Both the position numbers and the translations under genes were made by a program. The notes under the pieces are model-generated. The model ran no database searches. It saw only the letters and a list, made by a program, of their open reading frames with translations, and was not told where the DNA came from. Positions 46,214-54,575 of a stretch of 64,000 bases of DNA are shown piece after piece. Position 1 is the first letter of the stretch. Every line of letters begins with the position of its first letter. This DNA is from Thaumasiovibrio sp047250365 (lineage in GTDB: Bacteria; Pseudomonadota; Gammaproteobacteria; Enterobacterales; Vibrionaceae). Where the stretch lies: NCBI RefSeq assembly GCF_047250365.1, contig NZ_JBLBVL010000010.1, positions 52,315-116,314 of the forward strand, in the 5' to 3' direction.

Positions 46214-47098
46214 CTATATTGCCCTCTTTGAAACATTTGAGCGACAAAGCTCACGAAAATCTTTGGGGGTTAAATCTGTGTGGCGTTTGAAAAACTTGGT
46301 CATGTTCGTCGCCTCTTTAAAACCAAGTTGTAACGAAATCTCAGCGATTGAATGCTGACTAAACGCCAACAAACGCTTAGCCTCTAACAGTACCCGATCA
46401 TCTAAAAGTTCTTTCACACTTTTGCCTGAATAATCCTTGGCAATTTTATCTAACTGTTTCGCGCTTTTTCCCATCATATTTGCAACCGCACTGACAGGTG
46501 GTCGCTCAGTAAATACCTGCTCAATTTGGCTTTTAAGCGCATAATAACCACTATTATAACTTTGGCTACTATCATCATGCCGCAATGCTTCGTAATAAGG
46601 CACCACTTGCTTTAACATAATGACACGCATTAAGTGACGGATTATCTCTTCTCGGTAACGGTTCTGTTTGTTTTTATATTCCTGGCTAACTTGCTCAAAA
46701 AGCGATCGCAATATGTCATCCGTATCACTGATACAATTTACTTCTTGCAGCGCAGAGGCAATTAAGTCCTCAAAAGGATCTCCCCCTCTAGACTGTAAAA
46801 ACGCATTATTAAACGAGATAACATATCCTTCAACTGAGGAATGCTCTGCAAAATGGTGTACTTGATGTCGACCCAAGGTCAACAAAGTGCCCGCTTTTAT
46901 TGAATACCTTTTGTAATCAATAAAGTGATAACCCTCACCCGCAGTGATATACACCAGCGCATTAAATCGCAAGCGATGAGCTTTACCAATATATAACGCT
47001 TCACGTTGCTTGTAAAAGCGGGAAATTTTATTCACTTTTAATTCAAGACTATGGCTTGAAAAGTCTAAACTTACCGCTGGAATATCTTTATTTATCAC
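46214..47098 (-). CDS. AraC-family regulator next to the reductive dehalogenase operon
   Basis: A 294-residue protein. The N-terminal cupin-like sensor (RFNALVYITAGEGYHFIDYKRYSIKAGTLLTLGRHQVHHF) is followed by a linker, then the AraC double HTH at ~195-290 (VSAVANMMGKSAKQLDKIAKDYSGKSVKELL, SIAEISLQLGFKEATNMTKFFKRHTDLTPKDFRE). A GTG at 47098 is chosen because AGGG lies five bases upstream. It follows the rdh operon on the same strand after a terminator, so it is likely its regulator and perhaps partly co-transcribed by read-through. The effector is unknown. Confidence 0.82.
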   Translation of the reverse strand: MINKDIPAVSLDFSSHSLELKVNKISRFYKQREALYIGKAHRLRFNALVYITAGEGYHFIDYKRYSIKAGTLLTLGRHQVHHFAEHSSVEGYVISFNNAFLQSRGGDPFEDLIASALQEVNCISDTDDILRSLFEQVSQEYKNKQNRYREEIIRHLMRVIMLKQVVPYYEALRHDDSSQSYNSGYYALKSQIEQVFTERPPVSAVANMMGKSAKQLDKIAKDYSGKSVKELLDDRVLLEAKRLLAFSQHSIAEISLQLGFKEATNMTKFFKRHTDLTPKDFRELCRSNVSKRAI

Positions 47099-47114
47099 AT
47101 TGTCCCTAAACGAC

Positions 47115-47138
47115 AAAAAAGGCGAAAACGCCCTTTTT
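47115..47138 (-). terminator. Intrinsic terminator of the rdh operon
   Basis: Stem AAAAAGGCG/CGCC(C)TTTTT with an AAAA loop. On the minus strand a T6 run follows the G/C stem. It lies ~28 bases past the last small gene of the operon and overlaps the leader of the AraC gene. Confidence 0.75.
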
Positions 47139-47165
47139 GCTTCCTTTCTTTATATCATTATCCAA

Positions 47166-47375
47166 TCAGTATTTTTGGCTAGATAACTGTTCACCAATTT
47201 TTTTATAGTCAATCTCAACGTCTAACTCTACAGTCCTTTCAACGCCAACACTAAACAGGTATAACGGTGCATCTTGTTGTGCCAAAGTGCTTTGAGCGAC
47301 AAAATTCCCCCAAAGATGTGCCAAGATCAATCCCGTCGCGAAACAGTAAAAAACATACGTCATCGTCTTTCTCAT
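47166..47375 (-). CDS. Small single-pass membrane protein of the rdh operon
   Basis: A 69-residue protein with one N-terminal membrane helix (TMTYVFYCFATGLILAHLWGNFVA) and a hydrophilic C-terminus, likely periplasmic (VGVERTVELDVEIDYKKIGEQLSS). The ATG at 47375 lies two bases after the rdhC stop, with AAGGAG ten bases upstream inside rdhC. A longer frame upstream is only the overlap with rdhC. No family recognised; it may be an accessory or anchor subunit. Confidence 0.6.
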   Translation of the reverse strand: MRKTMTYVFYCFATGLILAHLWGNFVAQSTLAQQDAPLYLFSVGVERTVELDVEIDYKKIGEQLSSQKY

Positions 47376-47377
47376 GA

Positions 47378-48601
47378 TTAACGCACTCCTTTGGCTTTTT
47401 CGCCTTGAGCTTCTTTTTTGAGCTGGCGACGTTGCTTTTCTCGTTGTTTCTGAGCTTGCTTGTACCACGTCTTATTAAACGTTAAAAAGTCGGTCATGGC
47501 TTTGATCGGGCACAATGTCTGACACCATGGACGCCTAACAAGTAATGACGTGAGTATGATCAAAATAGTAAGGACAAAAAGATACATCGTACCTATCATG
47601 CCAAACATAATGCCAAATGGTTCATAGGAAAACGCTACTGGATTACGGAAATATGCACCCAAGCATAATGTTGCTAACAATAAAAATCGTGGAAACCACA
47701 AAAAGGCACTGTGTTTCAATGTTGACGCTTTTGCATTACCAACTTTTGCCAAACACTGTTGTACTGCACCAAATGGGCACAAGTTCTGGCAATAGATATT
47801 TCTGTTGTAATATAAAATGTATCCGACACTTAACAGCAACAAAATTAACGGTGTGAAACTCGCTAAGCCTTGCCACCAAACGCCTGACATCAGCATCCCC
47901 ATAGTGGCACTCGTATACAAACTGGCAGAGTAGAAGCCAAACAGGCCCATCGATATAGTCAACACAACCCAGTTAATCTGCACCTTATTTTTATGTCGAG
48001 TTCTGCTCGCCCACACCGCAATGGCAAATACTAACAAGGCAGCAGCATCTAGCCATTGCAAAGTAGCGAATACACTTTTCGGCTCAGATAAACGGAAATT
48101 AAATAGTTGCTCTCGAACTGGCTCGGCCGCACGATCAATCGCATCATTCAGCGCATTGGTTGTCAATGTCGCACCCGTTACACTATCAACGAGTACAGTA
48201 CTTTCAATCGACTGGCCTAAAATACGATCTGCAATGCCACTCTGCATGACTTTATGTAGATAGCTTGATGTCTCTTTTGATGCAATAACAGCAAACGATT
48301 GAACCTTACCACTGGGTGAAACATTGATCCCAGCAGTCATTTCACCGCCATAACCGATGCCGTGCCCAACACTGATCCACTCAACCGTCTCTGACCCATC
48401 TTGAGCAACAGATACACCACGATAGCTATTCGAGCCAGTTGGTGTTAATTGCTCGGCTTGAAGCATTAAATGGGTGAGTTGTGCCAATTGATTATGCTGG
48501 TTGCGCTCTCCACCCAAATACCATGCTACAACGAATAACAAGATAGAGAAAATACTGAGTATTTTCTCTAGTTGTTTTGACTTTGAAGTTGATTTTTTCA
48601 T
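47378..48601 (-). CDS. rdhC: RdhC/NosR-like membrane flavoprotein with polyferredoxin motifs
   Basis: A 407-residue protein. The first membrane helix is at ~12-30. A periplasmic FMN-binding domain at ~60-160 carries the flavinylation motif SVTGATLT, with Thr145 the expected covalent FMN site. Four to five membrane helices follow, then two cytoplasmic CxxxCP motifs (YCQNLCPFGAVQQC near 270, WCQTLCPIKAM near 360) as in NapH/NosR. RdhC (PceC) and NosR proteins share this layout and are thought to pass electrons from the membrane pool to a periplasmic enzyme. It follows rdhB and probably feeds or matures RdhA. The basic C-terminus overlaps the small gene's leader. Confidence 0.85.
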   Translation of the reverse strand: MKKSTSKSKQLEKILSIFSILLFVVAWYLGGERNQHNQLAQLTHLMLQAEQLTPTGSNSYRGVSVAQDGSETVEWISVGHGIGYGGEMTAGINVSPSGKVQSFAVIASKETSSYLHKVMQSGIADRILGQSIESTVLVDSVTGATLTTNALNDAIDRAAEPVREQLFNFRLSEPKSVFATLQWLDAAALLVFAIAVWASRTRHKNKVQINWVVLTISMGLFGFYSASLYTSATMGMLMSGVWWQGLASFTPLILLLLSVGYILYYNRNIYCQNLCPFGAVQQCLAKVGNAKASTLKHSAFLWFPRFLLLATLCLGAYFRNPVAFSYEPFGIMFGMIGTMYLFVLTILIILTSLLVRRPWCQTLCPIKAMTDFLTFNKTWYKQAQKQREKQRRQLKKEAQGEKAKGVR

Positions 48602-48647
48602 GTTGTATCACTCCCCCGCACGTTCACTATACGGGGGATTTCCTTAT

Positions 48648-48965
48648 TTACTGTACACCTAAGTCCTTGGGTTTAATCGCAATCAGTACCCGTAATAATA
48701 TCGCACCAGCGATAATCAACAGAGTGCCAACAAAGCCAAGGAAATACCACCCTGCCATACCTTCATTCTCACCCAATAATGTGAATGCACCAGCAATGGT
48801 TAACATTAGAGAAAACCACCAGCCACCAACTAAGCACCATTTCCAAGCATTCATACCTAGACGGTACTCTTTAGCCCATTGGTTTGCACCGGCGAAAACC
48901 AGAACCTGCAGCGCACCTAGCGCCATCCAAAAAAGAGGATCAAGTATTGTTGATTGTGGAAACAT
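48648..48965 (-). CDS. rdhB: Reductive dehalogenase membrane anchor
   Basis: A 105-residue protein with three hydrophobic helices: ~9-28, ~43-65 and ~70-95. The turn between helices two and three reads TLLGENEGMAGWYFLGF, which matches the loop of PceB/RdhB anchors, where a conserved E-x-E or similar precedes a G-W/F segment. Its ATG overlaps the rdhA stop by one base (TAATG), so translation is coupled. It should tether the exported dehalogenase to the outer face of the inner membrane. Confidence 0.8.
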   Translation of the reverse strand: MFPQSTILDPLFWMALGALQVLVFAGANQWAKEYRLGMNAWKWCLVGGWWFSLMLTIAGAFTLLGENEGMAGWYFLGFVGTLLIIAGAILLRVLIAIKPKDLGVQ

Positions 48966-50482
48966 TAAAAGCCCTCCCAGTTTCCGTCATATTCCCAAGT
49001 CTGTGTCACCTTCAAGTAGTTCTCACTACGTAACCACTCTGGTGGCTGGTGATAACCGGCAAAACGTCCACCATTCCAGTCACCATGGTAGGCGTCTGCA
49101 TCAGGGTAATAGAAAAAGTTATGCTGCATCGCGAGCAGTGTTTTACGCGTAAGACCCGTTGGGTCGCGTGGATCGGCTTCCTTCACTAGAGCATGAATCC
49201 AGTTATTTTTCCGCGTATAAGGACACACCGCTATACAGACACGACAACCCATGGCTGTTTCGGTTGGCCCTTGACGCCATAGTGTCCAACAGCTGTCTTG
49301 GTTGAAGGCAAACTTGCGGTAACCACGCACTACGTCGTCTGGCTTATCTGCATAGCTAATTGATCCACTCGGGCAAGAATCAGCACAAATTTTACACTCT
49401 TCACAGAAGTGCTGAACTTTAATATCGATTGGCTTATCCGCTTCTAGATCCAAATCCGTGATCACTGCCGCCAAGCGAATATTTGGTCCTAGCTCCGGCG
49501 TTAATAAAATACCATTTCGAGATGCTTCACCCATACCAGCTTGAATTGCCAATGGTGGGACGATAATTTCGTAATCCGAACCTGGCCACTGTGGACGAGC
49601 GGCATAACCTAACTCTCCCAAATATGCCGCCATCAGACCCGATGCGTTTTTAGCTCTAAAATAGCCATCATACGAGGTGGAATAACCAATCGCAGCATAC
49701 ATTGGGTCCCAGTTCATCGGCGTACCGAAGATAATAACGTTCTTCCAGTGTTTAGGGATTGAGTCATCCCATTCTGGCATGCCGCGCATGGTATTTTTGA
49801 AGACAAAATTTGGATCGAGTTTGGTAATGCCTACAATACTCATCCCAAACTTAAACGCCATTTTTTTGATCAAATCTGAGGCGTGCGCTGGCGATTTAAA
49901 CGCTTGTCTATCCCTTTTTACCCATTGAAAATCGACCTCATCCGGGTGACCTTTTGGTTTTGGTGGAAAGTTACTTGAAGACCCACGCATAAACGCAGCT
50001 GAATGCGCCCAACCTAATGCAAATTGATCGCGATGACGCTCAATATTTTGCTCGTGCTTAGCTTTTTCACTAAACGACTGCAACATGTCATCCCAACGCT
50101 CTGGGTAGCGAGAGTAGTACTCACGAATACGCTCATCTGGGATATCTCTCCAGTCTGTTGTTGGTACCCAGCCTTTTTTCATCAATGCAGATAAGGCCCG
50201 AGTGCGGTGGAACAAGAAGTCATTCCACTCTGGGCGTTCCAGCTTTCCTGCCACTTCTAATGTTGGCGCGGTTTCAACACGGAATGGTTCGCGGTTAAAG
50301 AACATATCTTTACCTGCTTCCGTACGACCCCAACCGACATTCGCATCTGGATCTCTACCCAATACAAATCCTGCACCAGCCGATGCACCAACAGTCGCTG
50401 CCGCAGCAGCGACACCTCCCATCTTTAAAAAATTACGACGAGACGGATTTACGGCGTCCTCGTTTATACTTTCTTTTTTCAC
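48965..50482 (-). CDS. rdhA: Reductive dehalogenase catalytic subunit
   Basis: A 505-residue protein. A Tat signal comes first (SRRNFLKMGG at 14-23, then an Ala-rich stretch). The corrinoid/nitroreductase-like core shows GYSTSYDGYFRAKNASGLMAAYLGELGY and GMGEASRNGILLTPELGPNIRLAAVITDLDL, typical of RdhA. Cluster one is C360-x2-C363-x2-C366-x3-C370 followed by P; cluster two is C398, C413, C416 and C420, also followed by P. RdhA enzymes use cobalamin and two 4Fe-4S clusters to remove halogen from organohalides. QueG shares the core but lacks the Tat signal and rdhB/C neighbours. The start is GTG 50482, with GGAG six bases upstream. Substrate unknown. Confidence 0.9.
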   Translation of the reverse strand: MKKESINEDAVNPSRRNFLKMGGVAAAAATVGASAGAGFVLGRDPDANVGWGRTEAGKDMFFNREPFRVETAPTLEVAGKLERPEWNDFLFHRTRALSALMKKGWVPTTDWRDIPDERIREYYSRYPERWDDMLQSFSEKAKHEQNIERHRDQFALGWAHSAAFMRGSSSNFPPKPKGHPDEVDFQWVKRDRQAFKSPAHASDLIKKMAFKFGMSIVGITKLDPNFVFKNTMRGMPEWDDSIPKHWKNVIIFGTPMNWDPMYAAIGYSTSYDGYFRAKNASGLMAAYLGELGYAARPQWPGSDYEIIVPPLAIQAGMGEASRNGILLTPELGPNIRLAAVITDLDLEADKPIDIKVQHFCEECKICADSCPSGSISYADKPDDVVRGYRKFAFNQDSCWTLWRQGPTETAMGCRVCIAVCPYTRKNNWIHALVKEADPRDPTGLTRKTLLAMQHNFFYYPDADAYHGDWNGGRFAGYHQPPEWLRSENYLKVTQTWEYDGNWEGF

Positions 50483-50497
50483 ATTTAACTCCAACTA

Positions 50498-51607
50498 CTA
50501 GTCTATTACATTTACTGCAATACTATGGTGCTGCCTAATTTCATTGATCTGCTGACGATAAACCGTTCCATATTTAGGTGAAACTTTATTTAGCGCCGTT
50601 ATAACGCCTTCCGCTTCTTTCCACTTTTTAGTATTAAAGTATGTTAAGAATAGCGCCTCTAAAAGTTCGCTTTCATGAGGGTCTAACGCGAGCAAACTGT
50701 TAATATCACTTTCTAATCCGTCCCACTGCTCAGCAGCAACGCATGCCTTAACCTTTAAATTAATCACATCGTAGGCATCTTGTATGACACTGGTATAGTG
50801 GGTAAATGCTTCAATCGCTTCTTCATAACGCTGGCACTGCAACGCTGAAATACCGCATAAACGGACCAGCTCCATTGACTCCATTTCATTATCAATTGAC
50901 AACTGAATCCATTCTTCTGCTTTTTCTGTGTTCTTTAGCGCCAAATACGAACTGATCGCAGTTATGTATGTCGATACAATCGAATTGTCTAATGCAAATG
51001 CCTGTTCACAGTTCTCTGCCGCTAATTCAAATTCACTTTCTTGATAATAACAACCAGCAAGATTCTGATATGCGCCTGCAGCATCGGGCGTAAGCTCAAC
51101 TAACTGTTTAAATTTATCGATCGCAGCAGAATTATTACCTGTATAGATATAACTAAAGCCTAGGTGACTCAAACACAAGGCGTTGCTGGAGTTCGACTCT
51201 ACTCCTTGTTCAAACATAGACTTAGCGTAATCATGCTCGCCTATCTGCTGATAGATTAACCCCGTTTTTAGGTAGTATTCGTCTTCTGCAAGTTCAGGTT
51301 TAAAATAATTAATCAATGCCAATGCCAGCTGACACAACTTCGCTGACATCAGAATATTAAATACCGTCTCCATCTGTGTCAGAGTCAAACTGCCATTACG
51401 AATAACGTCTGCAAAAAAAGCAGTAAAGGCTTCATGCTCTAGCCAATCATTCTTATTGTTATCGCCTTCGTCGTTGATAGTACTAAATTGACTTTTAATA
51501 AAGTTATATTTGCTTCCTAGACTATCTTCGACATCACCATCGTATTCAAAACCACCAGTCTGCTGTTGAAGGTATTGATATAGCTCAAGCCATTTTCCAT
51601 CGATCAT
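50498..51607 (-). CDS. TPR-repeat protein, first gene of the rdh operon
   Basis: A 369-residue soluble protein without a signal peptide. After an N-terminal region of ~85 residues it carries five to seven tetratricopeptide repeats (YYLKTGLIYQQIGEHDYAKSMFEQGVE, LCLSHLGFSYIYTGNNSAAIDKF, GAYQNLAGCYYQESEFELAAENCEQAF and others). Its stop lies 15 bases before the rdhA GTG, so the two are surely co-transcribed. Assembly of corrinoid/FeS Tat substrates often needs a dedicated chaperone (PceT in Firmicutes is a trigger-factor type). This TPR protein could fill that role here; that is inference. AGGT lies six bases before the ATG. Confidence 0.8.
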   Translation of the reverse strand: MIDGKWLELYQYLQQQTGGFEYDGDVEDSLGSKYNFIKSQFSTINDEGDNNKNDWLEHEAFTAFFADVIRNGSLTLTQMETVFNILMSAKLCQLALALINYFKPELAEDEYYLKTGLIYQQIGEHDYAKSMFEQGVESNSSNALCLSHLGFSYIYTGNNSAAIDKFKQLVELTPDAAGAYQNLAGCYYQESEFELAAENCEQAFALDNSIVSTYITAISSYLALKNTEKAEEWIQLSIDNEMESMELVRLCGISALQCQRYEEAIEAFTHYTSVIQDAYDVINLKVKACVAAEQWDGLESDINSLLALDPHESELLEALFLTYFNTKKWKEAEGVITALNKVSPKYGTVYRQQINEIRQHHSIAVNVID

Positions 51608-51651
51608 TGTGTTACCTATCTTCTTCTAGTTAATACCATCGTACTTAATGT

Positions 51652-51689
51652 TAAAATGGTCAAAAGGTATGAAACGTCCCTAAAATGGT
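51652..51689. promoter_or_regulatory. Direct repeats in the rdh operon upstream region
   Basis: TAAAATGGT occurs at 51652-51660 and again at 51681-51689, 29 bases apart, which is close to three helical turns. Directly repeated sites on one DNA face are typical for AraC-family activators, and an AraC gene lies at the other end of this operon. Confidence 0.4.
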
Positions 51690-51714
51690 ACTTTTTATCC
51701 CTTCTTCAGCAAAT

Positions 51715-51728
51715 TTGATTACAGTCAA
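51715..51728. promoter_or_regulatory. FNR-like box upstream of the rdh operon
   Basis: TTGAT-TACA-GTCAA matches the FNR consensus TTGAT-N4-ATCAA at nine of ten informative positions. It lies 108-121 bases upstream of the first gene of the rdh operon and ~300 bases from fadD. It would make sense for an oxygen-sensitive respiratory enzyme. The remaining bases up to 52031 are AT-rich with no coding frame. Confidence 0.5.
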
Positions 51729-52031
51729 TTACTGGTGATCCCGCATTGATAACAACTGCAAATAAGAAACAACCCAAGCATGCGCATAATCAAAATTAAA
51801 AACAAAAACATAACATTGATAATTGATAATACCATCGTTATTCATATTGCATGTGAAATAACCAGCTTCAGTCATGTCATGACTAAATATCATGATGCTA
51901 GTTGCTTTAAACTACCATGTAGTTATCTCTCAATAATTTAATACGGTGATTGCTATACAGATTAAAAACAAAGTAACCTTCTCACTTGCAACGCTTTTCA
52001 GTGATTACGAAATAATGGAATATGTATCATC

Positions 52032-53711
52032 ATGACGAATACAATGCCTTGGCTACAAAGTTATCCAAGTAATGTTTCAGCTGAAATTAATGCTGATGAA
52101 TTTGATTCAATTTTAGCCCTGTTAGAGCAAAGCTGTGCCAAATACGCAAATTATACTGCTTTCATCAATATGGGTAAAAAACTCAGTTATAACGAGCTAG
52201 ACACCCACGCGACGGCCTTTGCTGCTTACTTACAGCAGACACTTAAAATGAAAAAAGGCGATCGCATCGCATTAATGATGCCAAATCTGCTCCAATATCC
52301 CATCGCCCTCTTCGGTGCTTTAAAAGCAGGGCTGGTCGTTGTCAATGTAAACCCTCTCTACACAGCTCGAGAACTACAACATCAATTACATGATAGCGGC
52401 GCAACTGCCATTGTCGCAGTGACCAACTTTGGCAATACACTGCAAAAAGTGATCAACGACACAAAAGTCCAACATGTTATTCTTACCAATATTGGCGACC
52501 AGCTGGCTCCTCATAAACGAACCGTGGTCAATTTTGTGGTCAAGCACATTAAAAAGATGGTGCCTAATTATCATCTGCCCAACGCAATATCCATGCGTCG
52601 TGTGCTGACAGAAGGAAAACAGCTTAACTATCAACGACCACAGCTTCGCGCTGAAGATAGTGCTTTCTTGCAGTACACTGGCGGCACAACTGGCACCGCG
52701 AAAGGGGCAGTGTTATCCCATCGAAACATTGTCGCCAATGTATTGCAGGTGTTTGCACACTTTGGGCCTCGCACACTAAAAGAAAAAGAGCGTGCCGTTA
52801 CCCCCCTGCCGCTCTATCACATCTTTGCTAATACCGTCAGCATGATGCTATTTATGTACATGGGCGGGTGTAACATGCTTATCACTAACCCTCGTGACCT
52901 AGATGCTTTCGCTAAAGATCTAAAAGGCTACCCATTTACCATGATGTTTGGCCTAAACACGCTCTTTGTTGGGCTACTTAAACACGAAGGGTTTAGGCAT
53001 GCCGACTTTTCGCATTGCCGCTTTACCATTGCTGGTGGCATGGCCACACAAAAAAGTGTCGCTGACGAATGGCAGGCTGTAACCAATATGCCGGTAATAG
53101 AAGGGTATGGCCTGACCGAGTGCTCGCCAGTTGTTGCTGGCGGATTAAATACACAACAGGCATTTGTTGATAATATCGGCGTTCCTTTACCGAGCACACA
53201 AATGCGCATCGTCGACGAGAAGGGTAATCCCGTCGCAACGGGAGAAACAGGTGAAATACAAATTCGCGGCCCGCAAGTCATGCAAGGTTATTGGAAAAAT
53301 GAGCTTGAAACACGTGAATGCCTTAGCCCTGATGGCTGGTTAAGCTCGGGGGATATTGGTAGCATGGATGAGAAGGGATACTTCACCATTCGCGACCGTA
53401 AGAAAGACATGATTCTCGTTTCGGGTTTTAATGTTTATCCCTCTGAAATCGAAGCGGTTGCTCTATTACATCCCAGCATTCTCGAAGCCGCTGCAATTGG
53501 TATTCATGATGAGGTCGCGGGTGAAAGAGTGGCACTATTTGTCGTTGGCTTGGAAGACTTAACGCAAGAAGAAATTAGGCAACATTGTCGACAACACCTG
53601 ACGGGGTATAAAGTACCGAAAGCCGTCACATTTTGCGATAGTTTGCCTAAGAGTAATGTCGGCAAAGTGTTGCGACGTGAACTAAAAGCACAATACGCAC
53701 CGGACAGCTAA
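52032..53711 (+). CDS. fadD: Long-chain fatty-acid--CoA ligase
   Basis: A 559-residue AMP-forming acyl-CoA synthetase of FadD length. Motifs are in order: the P-loop-like YTGGTTGTAKGAVLSH near 215, the A4/A5 region EGYGLTECSP near 358, the hinge DGWLSSGDIGSMDEKGYFTIRDRKKDMILVSGFNVYPSEIE near 435-475 and the C-terminal catalytic lysine in LPKSNVGKVLRREL. It activates imported fatty acids for beta-oxidation or lipid synthesis at the inner membrane. Upstream ribosome-binding signal is weak. Monocistronic, followed by a hairpin. Confidence 0.93.
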   Translation: MTNTMPWLQSYPSNVSAEINADEFDSILALLEQSCAKYANYTAFINMGKKLSYNELDTHATAFAAYLQQTLKMKKGDRIALMMPNLLQYPIALFGALKAGLVVVNVNPLYTARELQHQLHDSGATAIVAVTNFGNTLQKVINDTKVQHVILTNIGDQLAPHKRTVVNFVVKHIKKMVPNYHLPNAISMRRVLTEGKQLNYQRPQLRAEDSAFLQYTGGTTGTAKGAVLSHRNIVANVLQVFAHFGPRTLKEKERAVTPLPLYHIFANTVSMMLFMYMGGCNMLITNPRDLDAFAKDLKGYPFTMMFGLNTLFVGLLKHEGFRHADFSHCRFTIAGGMATQKSVADEWQAVTNMPVIEGYGLTECSPVVAGGLNTQQAFVDNIGVPLPSTQMRIVDEKGNPVATGETGEIQIRGPQVMQGYWKNELETRECLSPDGWLSSGDIGSMDEKGYFTIRDRKKDMILVSGFNVYPSEIEAVALLHPSILEAAAIGIHDEVAGERVALFVVGLEDLTQEEIRQHCRQHLTGYKVPKAVTFCDSLPKSNVGKVLRRELKAQYAPDS

Positions 53712-53722
53712 TTTAACATCGC

Positions 53723-53756
53723 TCAGTTAGGCTACGTTACTGGGTCGCCTAACTGA
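53723..53756 (+). terminator. Hairpin after fadD
   Basis: A 10-bp stem TCAGTTAGGC/GCCTAACTGA around a 14-base loop, starting 12 bases after the fadD stop. Only a weak CCGTTT tail follows, so it may be a rho-assisted terminator. Confidence 0.55.
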
Positions 53757-53832
53757 ACAACCGTTTAAAGCGCCCTAACTTCAATAACACCGACTTTTTG
53801 ATATTAATGTCGTCTTAATACAACGCATAGCG

Positions 53833-54018
53833 TTATTTTAAACCCAGTTTTTTCAAAAAATATACCGCAGGACAGATCCCTGTAAATGCACTTTGAAGTA
53901 AATTAGCGCCAACGAATACGGTTAGCCATACAAAATTCGGGTGCAAGAAATGGCTCAATAGTAGTGACAACAGCACCATTGTTCCCGCTAAAGCTCGAAC
54001 ACCATTATCAATCGTCAT
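53833..54018 (-). CDS. YgaP-like DUF2892 membrane protein
   Basis: A 61-residue inner-membrane protein: NGVRALAGTMVLLSLLLSHF, FVWLTVFVGANLLQSAFTGICPAVYFLKKLGL. This is the DUF2892 unit, which forms the membrane part of rhodanese YgaP and often occurs alone beside sulfur-responsive ArsR regulators. The conserved GICP with its Cys is present. GGGAG lies seven bases before the ATG. It is divergent from the ArsR gene with shared operator-like repeats between them. Confidence 0.85.
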   Translation of the reverse strand: MTIDNGVRALAGTMVLLSLLLSHFLHPNFVWLTVFVGANLLQSAFTGICPAVYFLKKLGLK

Positions 54019-54063
54019 CTTTTATCTCCCTCTTTGTTTGTTACATCTACTATAGCAAAGAAT

Positions 54064-54108
54064 TTAGCAATTACTAATTTTTTACTTGCTAAATTAGCAA
54101 AAACTAAT
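54064..54108. promoter_or_regulatory. Operator-like repeats between the DUF2892 and ArsR genes
   Basis: TTAGCAATTACTAAT (54064-54078) and TTAGCAAAAACTAAT (54094-54108) are direct repeats 30 bases apart. In addition TTGCTAA-A-TTAGCAA (54086-54100) is a perfect palindrome. ArsR/BigR-type repressors bind AT-rich palindromes of this kind in divergent promoters. Confidence 0.65.
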
Positions 54109-54149
54109 GATACTTTAAGTCATCTTATTGTCAGAGACGTGAGGTTGTG

Positions 54150-54491
54150 ATGAACATAGATCCAATAGACATAGATTCAATGAACATCGATGCGATGAGA
54201 AGCAATTCAACGCAAGCAGCTGAGTTCTTAAAATCAATGGCTCATCCAGAAAGATTGATGGTCCTTTGCCAACTCATTGAAAATGAGCGGGGATTTACCG
54301 AGCTATGGCAAGCTTCGCAACTGAGTCAGTCAGCTTTTTCCCAACAGCTCAAAGTGCTGCGGCAACATCAGCTAGTGTCAGTGAGAAAGGAGTCACAGCA
54401 AGTGTTCTACTCACTGTCAGATGAGCGAATTAAGCTGCTGTTAAATACATTACATCGTGTATTTTGCGATATGCCACCTTCTTCACTTTAA
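54150..54491 (+). CDS. ArsR-family regulator, SqrR/BigR/HlyU-like
   Basis: A 113-residue winged-helix protein: AAEFLKSMAHPERLMVLCQLIENE, LWQASQLSQSAFSQQLKVLRQHQLVSVRKESQQVFYSLSDERIKLLLNTLHRVFCD. Two cysteines, Cys40 and Cys106, sit where SqrR/BigR form a disulfide or tetrasulfide on sensing persulfides. The N-terminus is an unusual run rich in Asp, Ile and Met. The ATG at 54150 follows GAGG by five bases. Likely represses both the DUF2892 gene and the RND operon that begins 84 bp downstream. Confidence 0.85.
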   Translation: MNIDPIDIDSMNIDAMRSNSTQAAEFLKSMAHPERLMVLCQLIENERGFTELWQASQLSQSAFSQQLKVLRQHQLVSVRKESQQVFYSLSDERIKLLLNTLHRVFCDMPPSSL

Positions 54492-54575
54492 TGCATTAAA
54501 AACTGTGCGGGTTATCACTAACACCTTTTTACAACACGCAATAATATGGCTAAACAGTACTTATTGGAGGATAAC

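Noticed and set aside
54546..54575. Upstream ATG for the RND permease
   Set aside because: The ribosome-binding site GGAGG lies inside these codons and serves the ATG at 54576.
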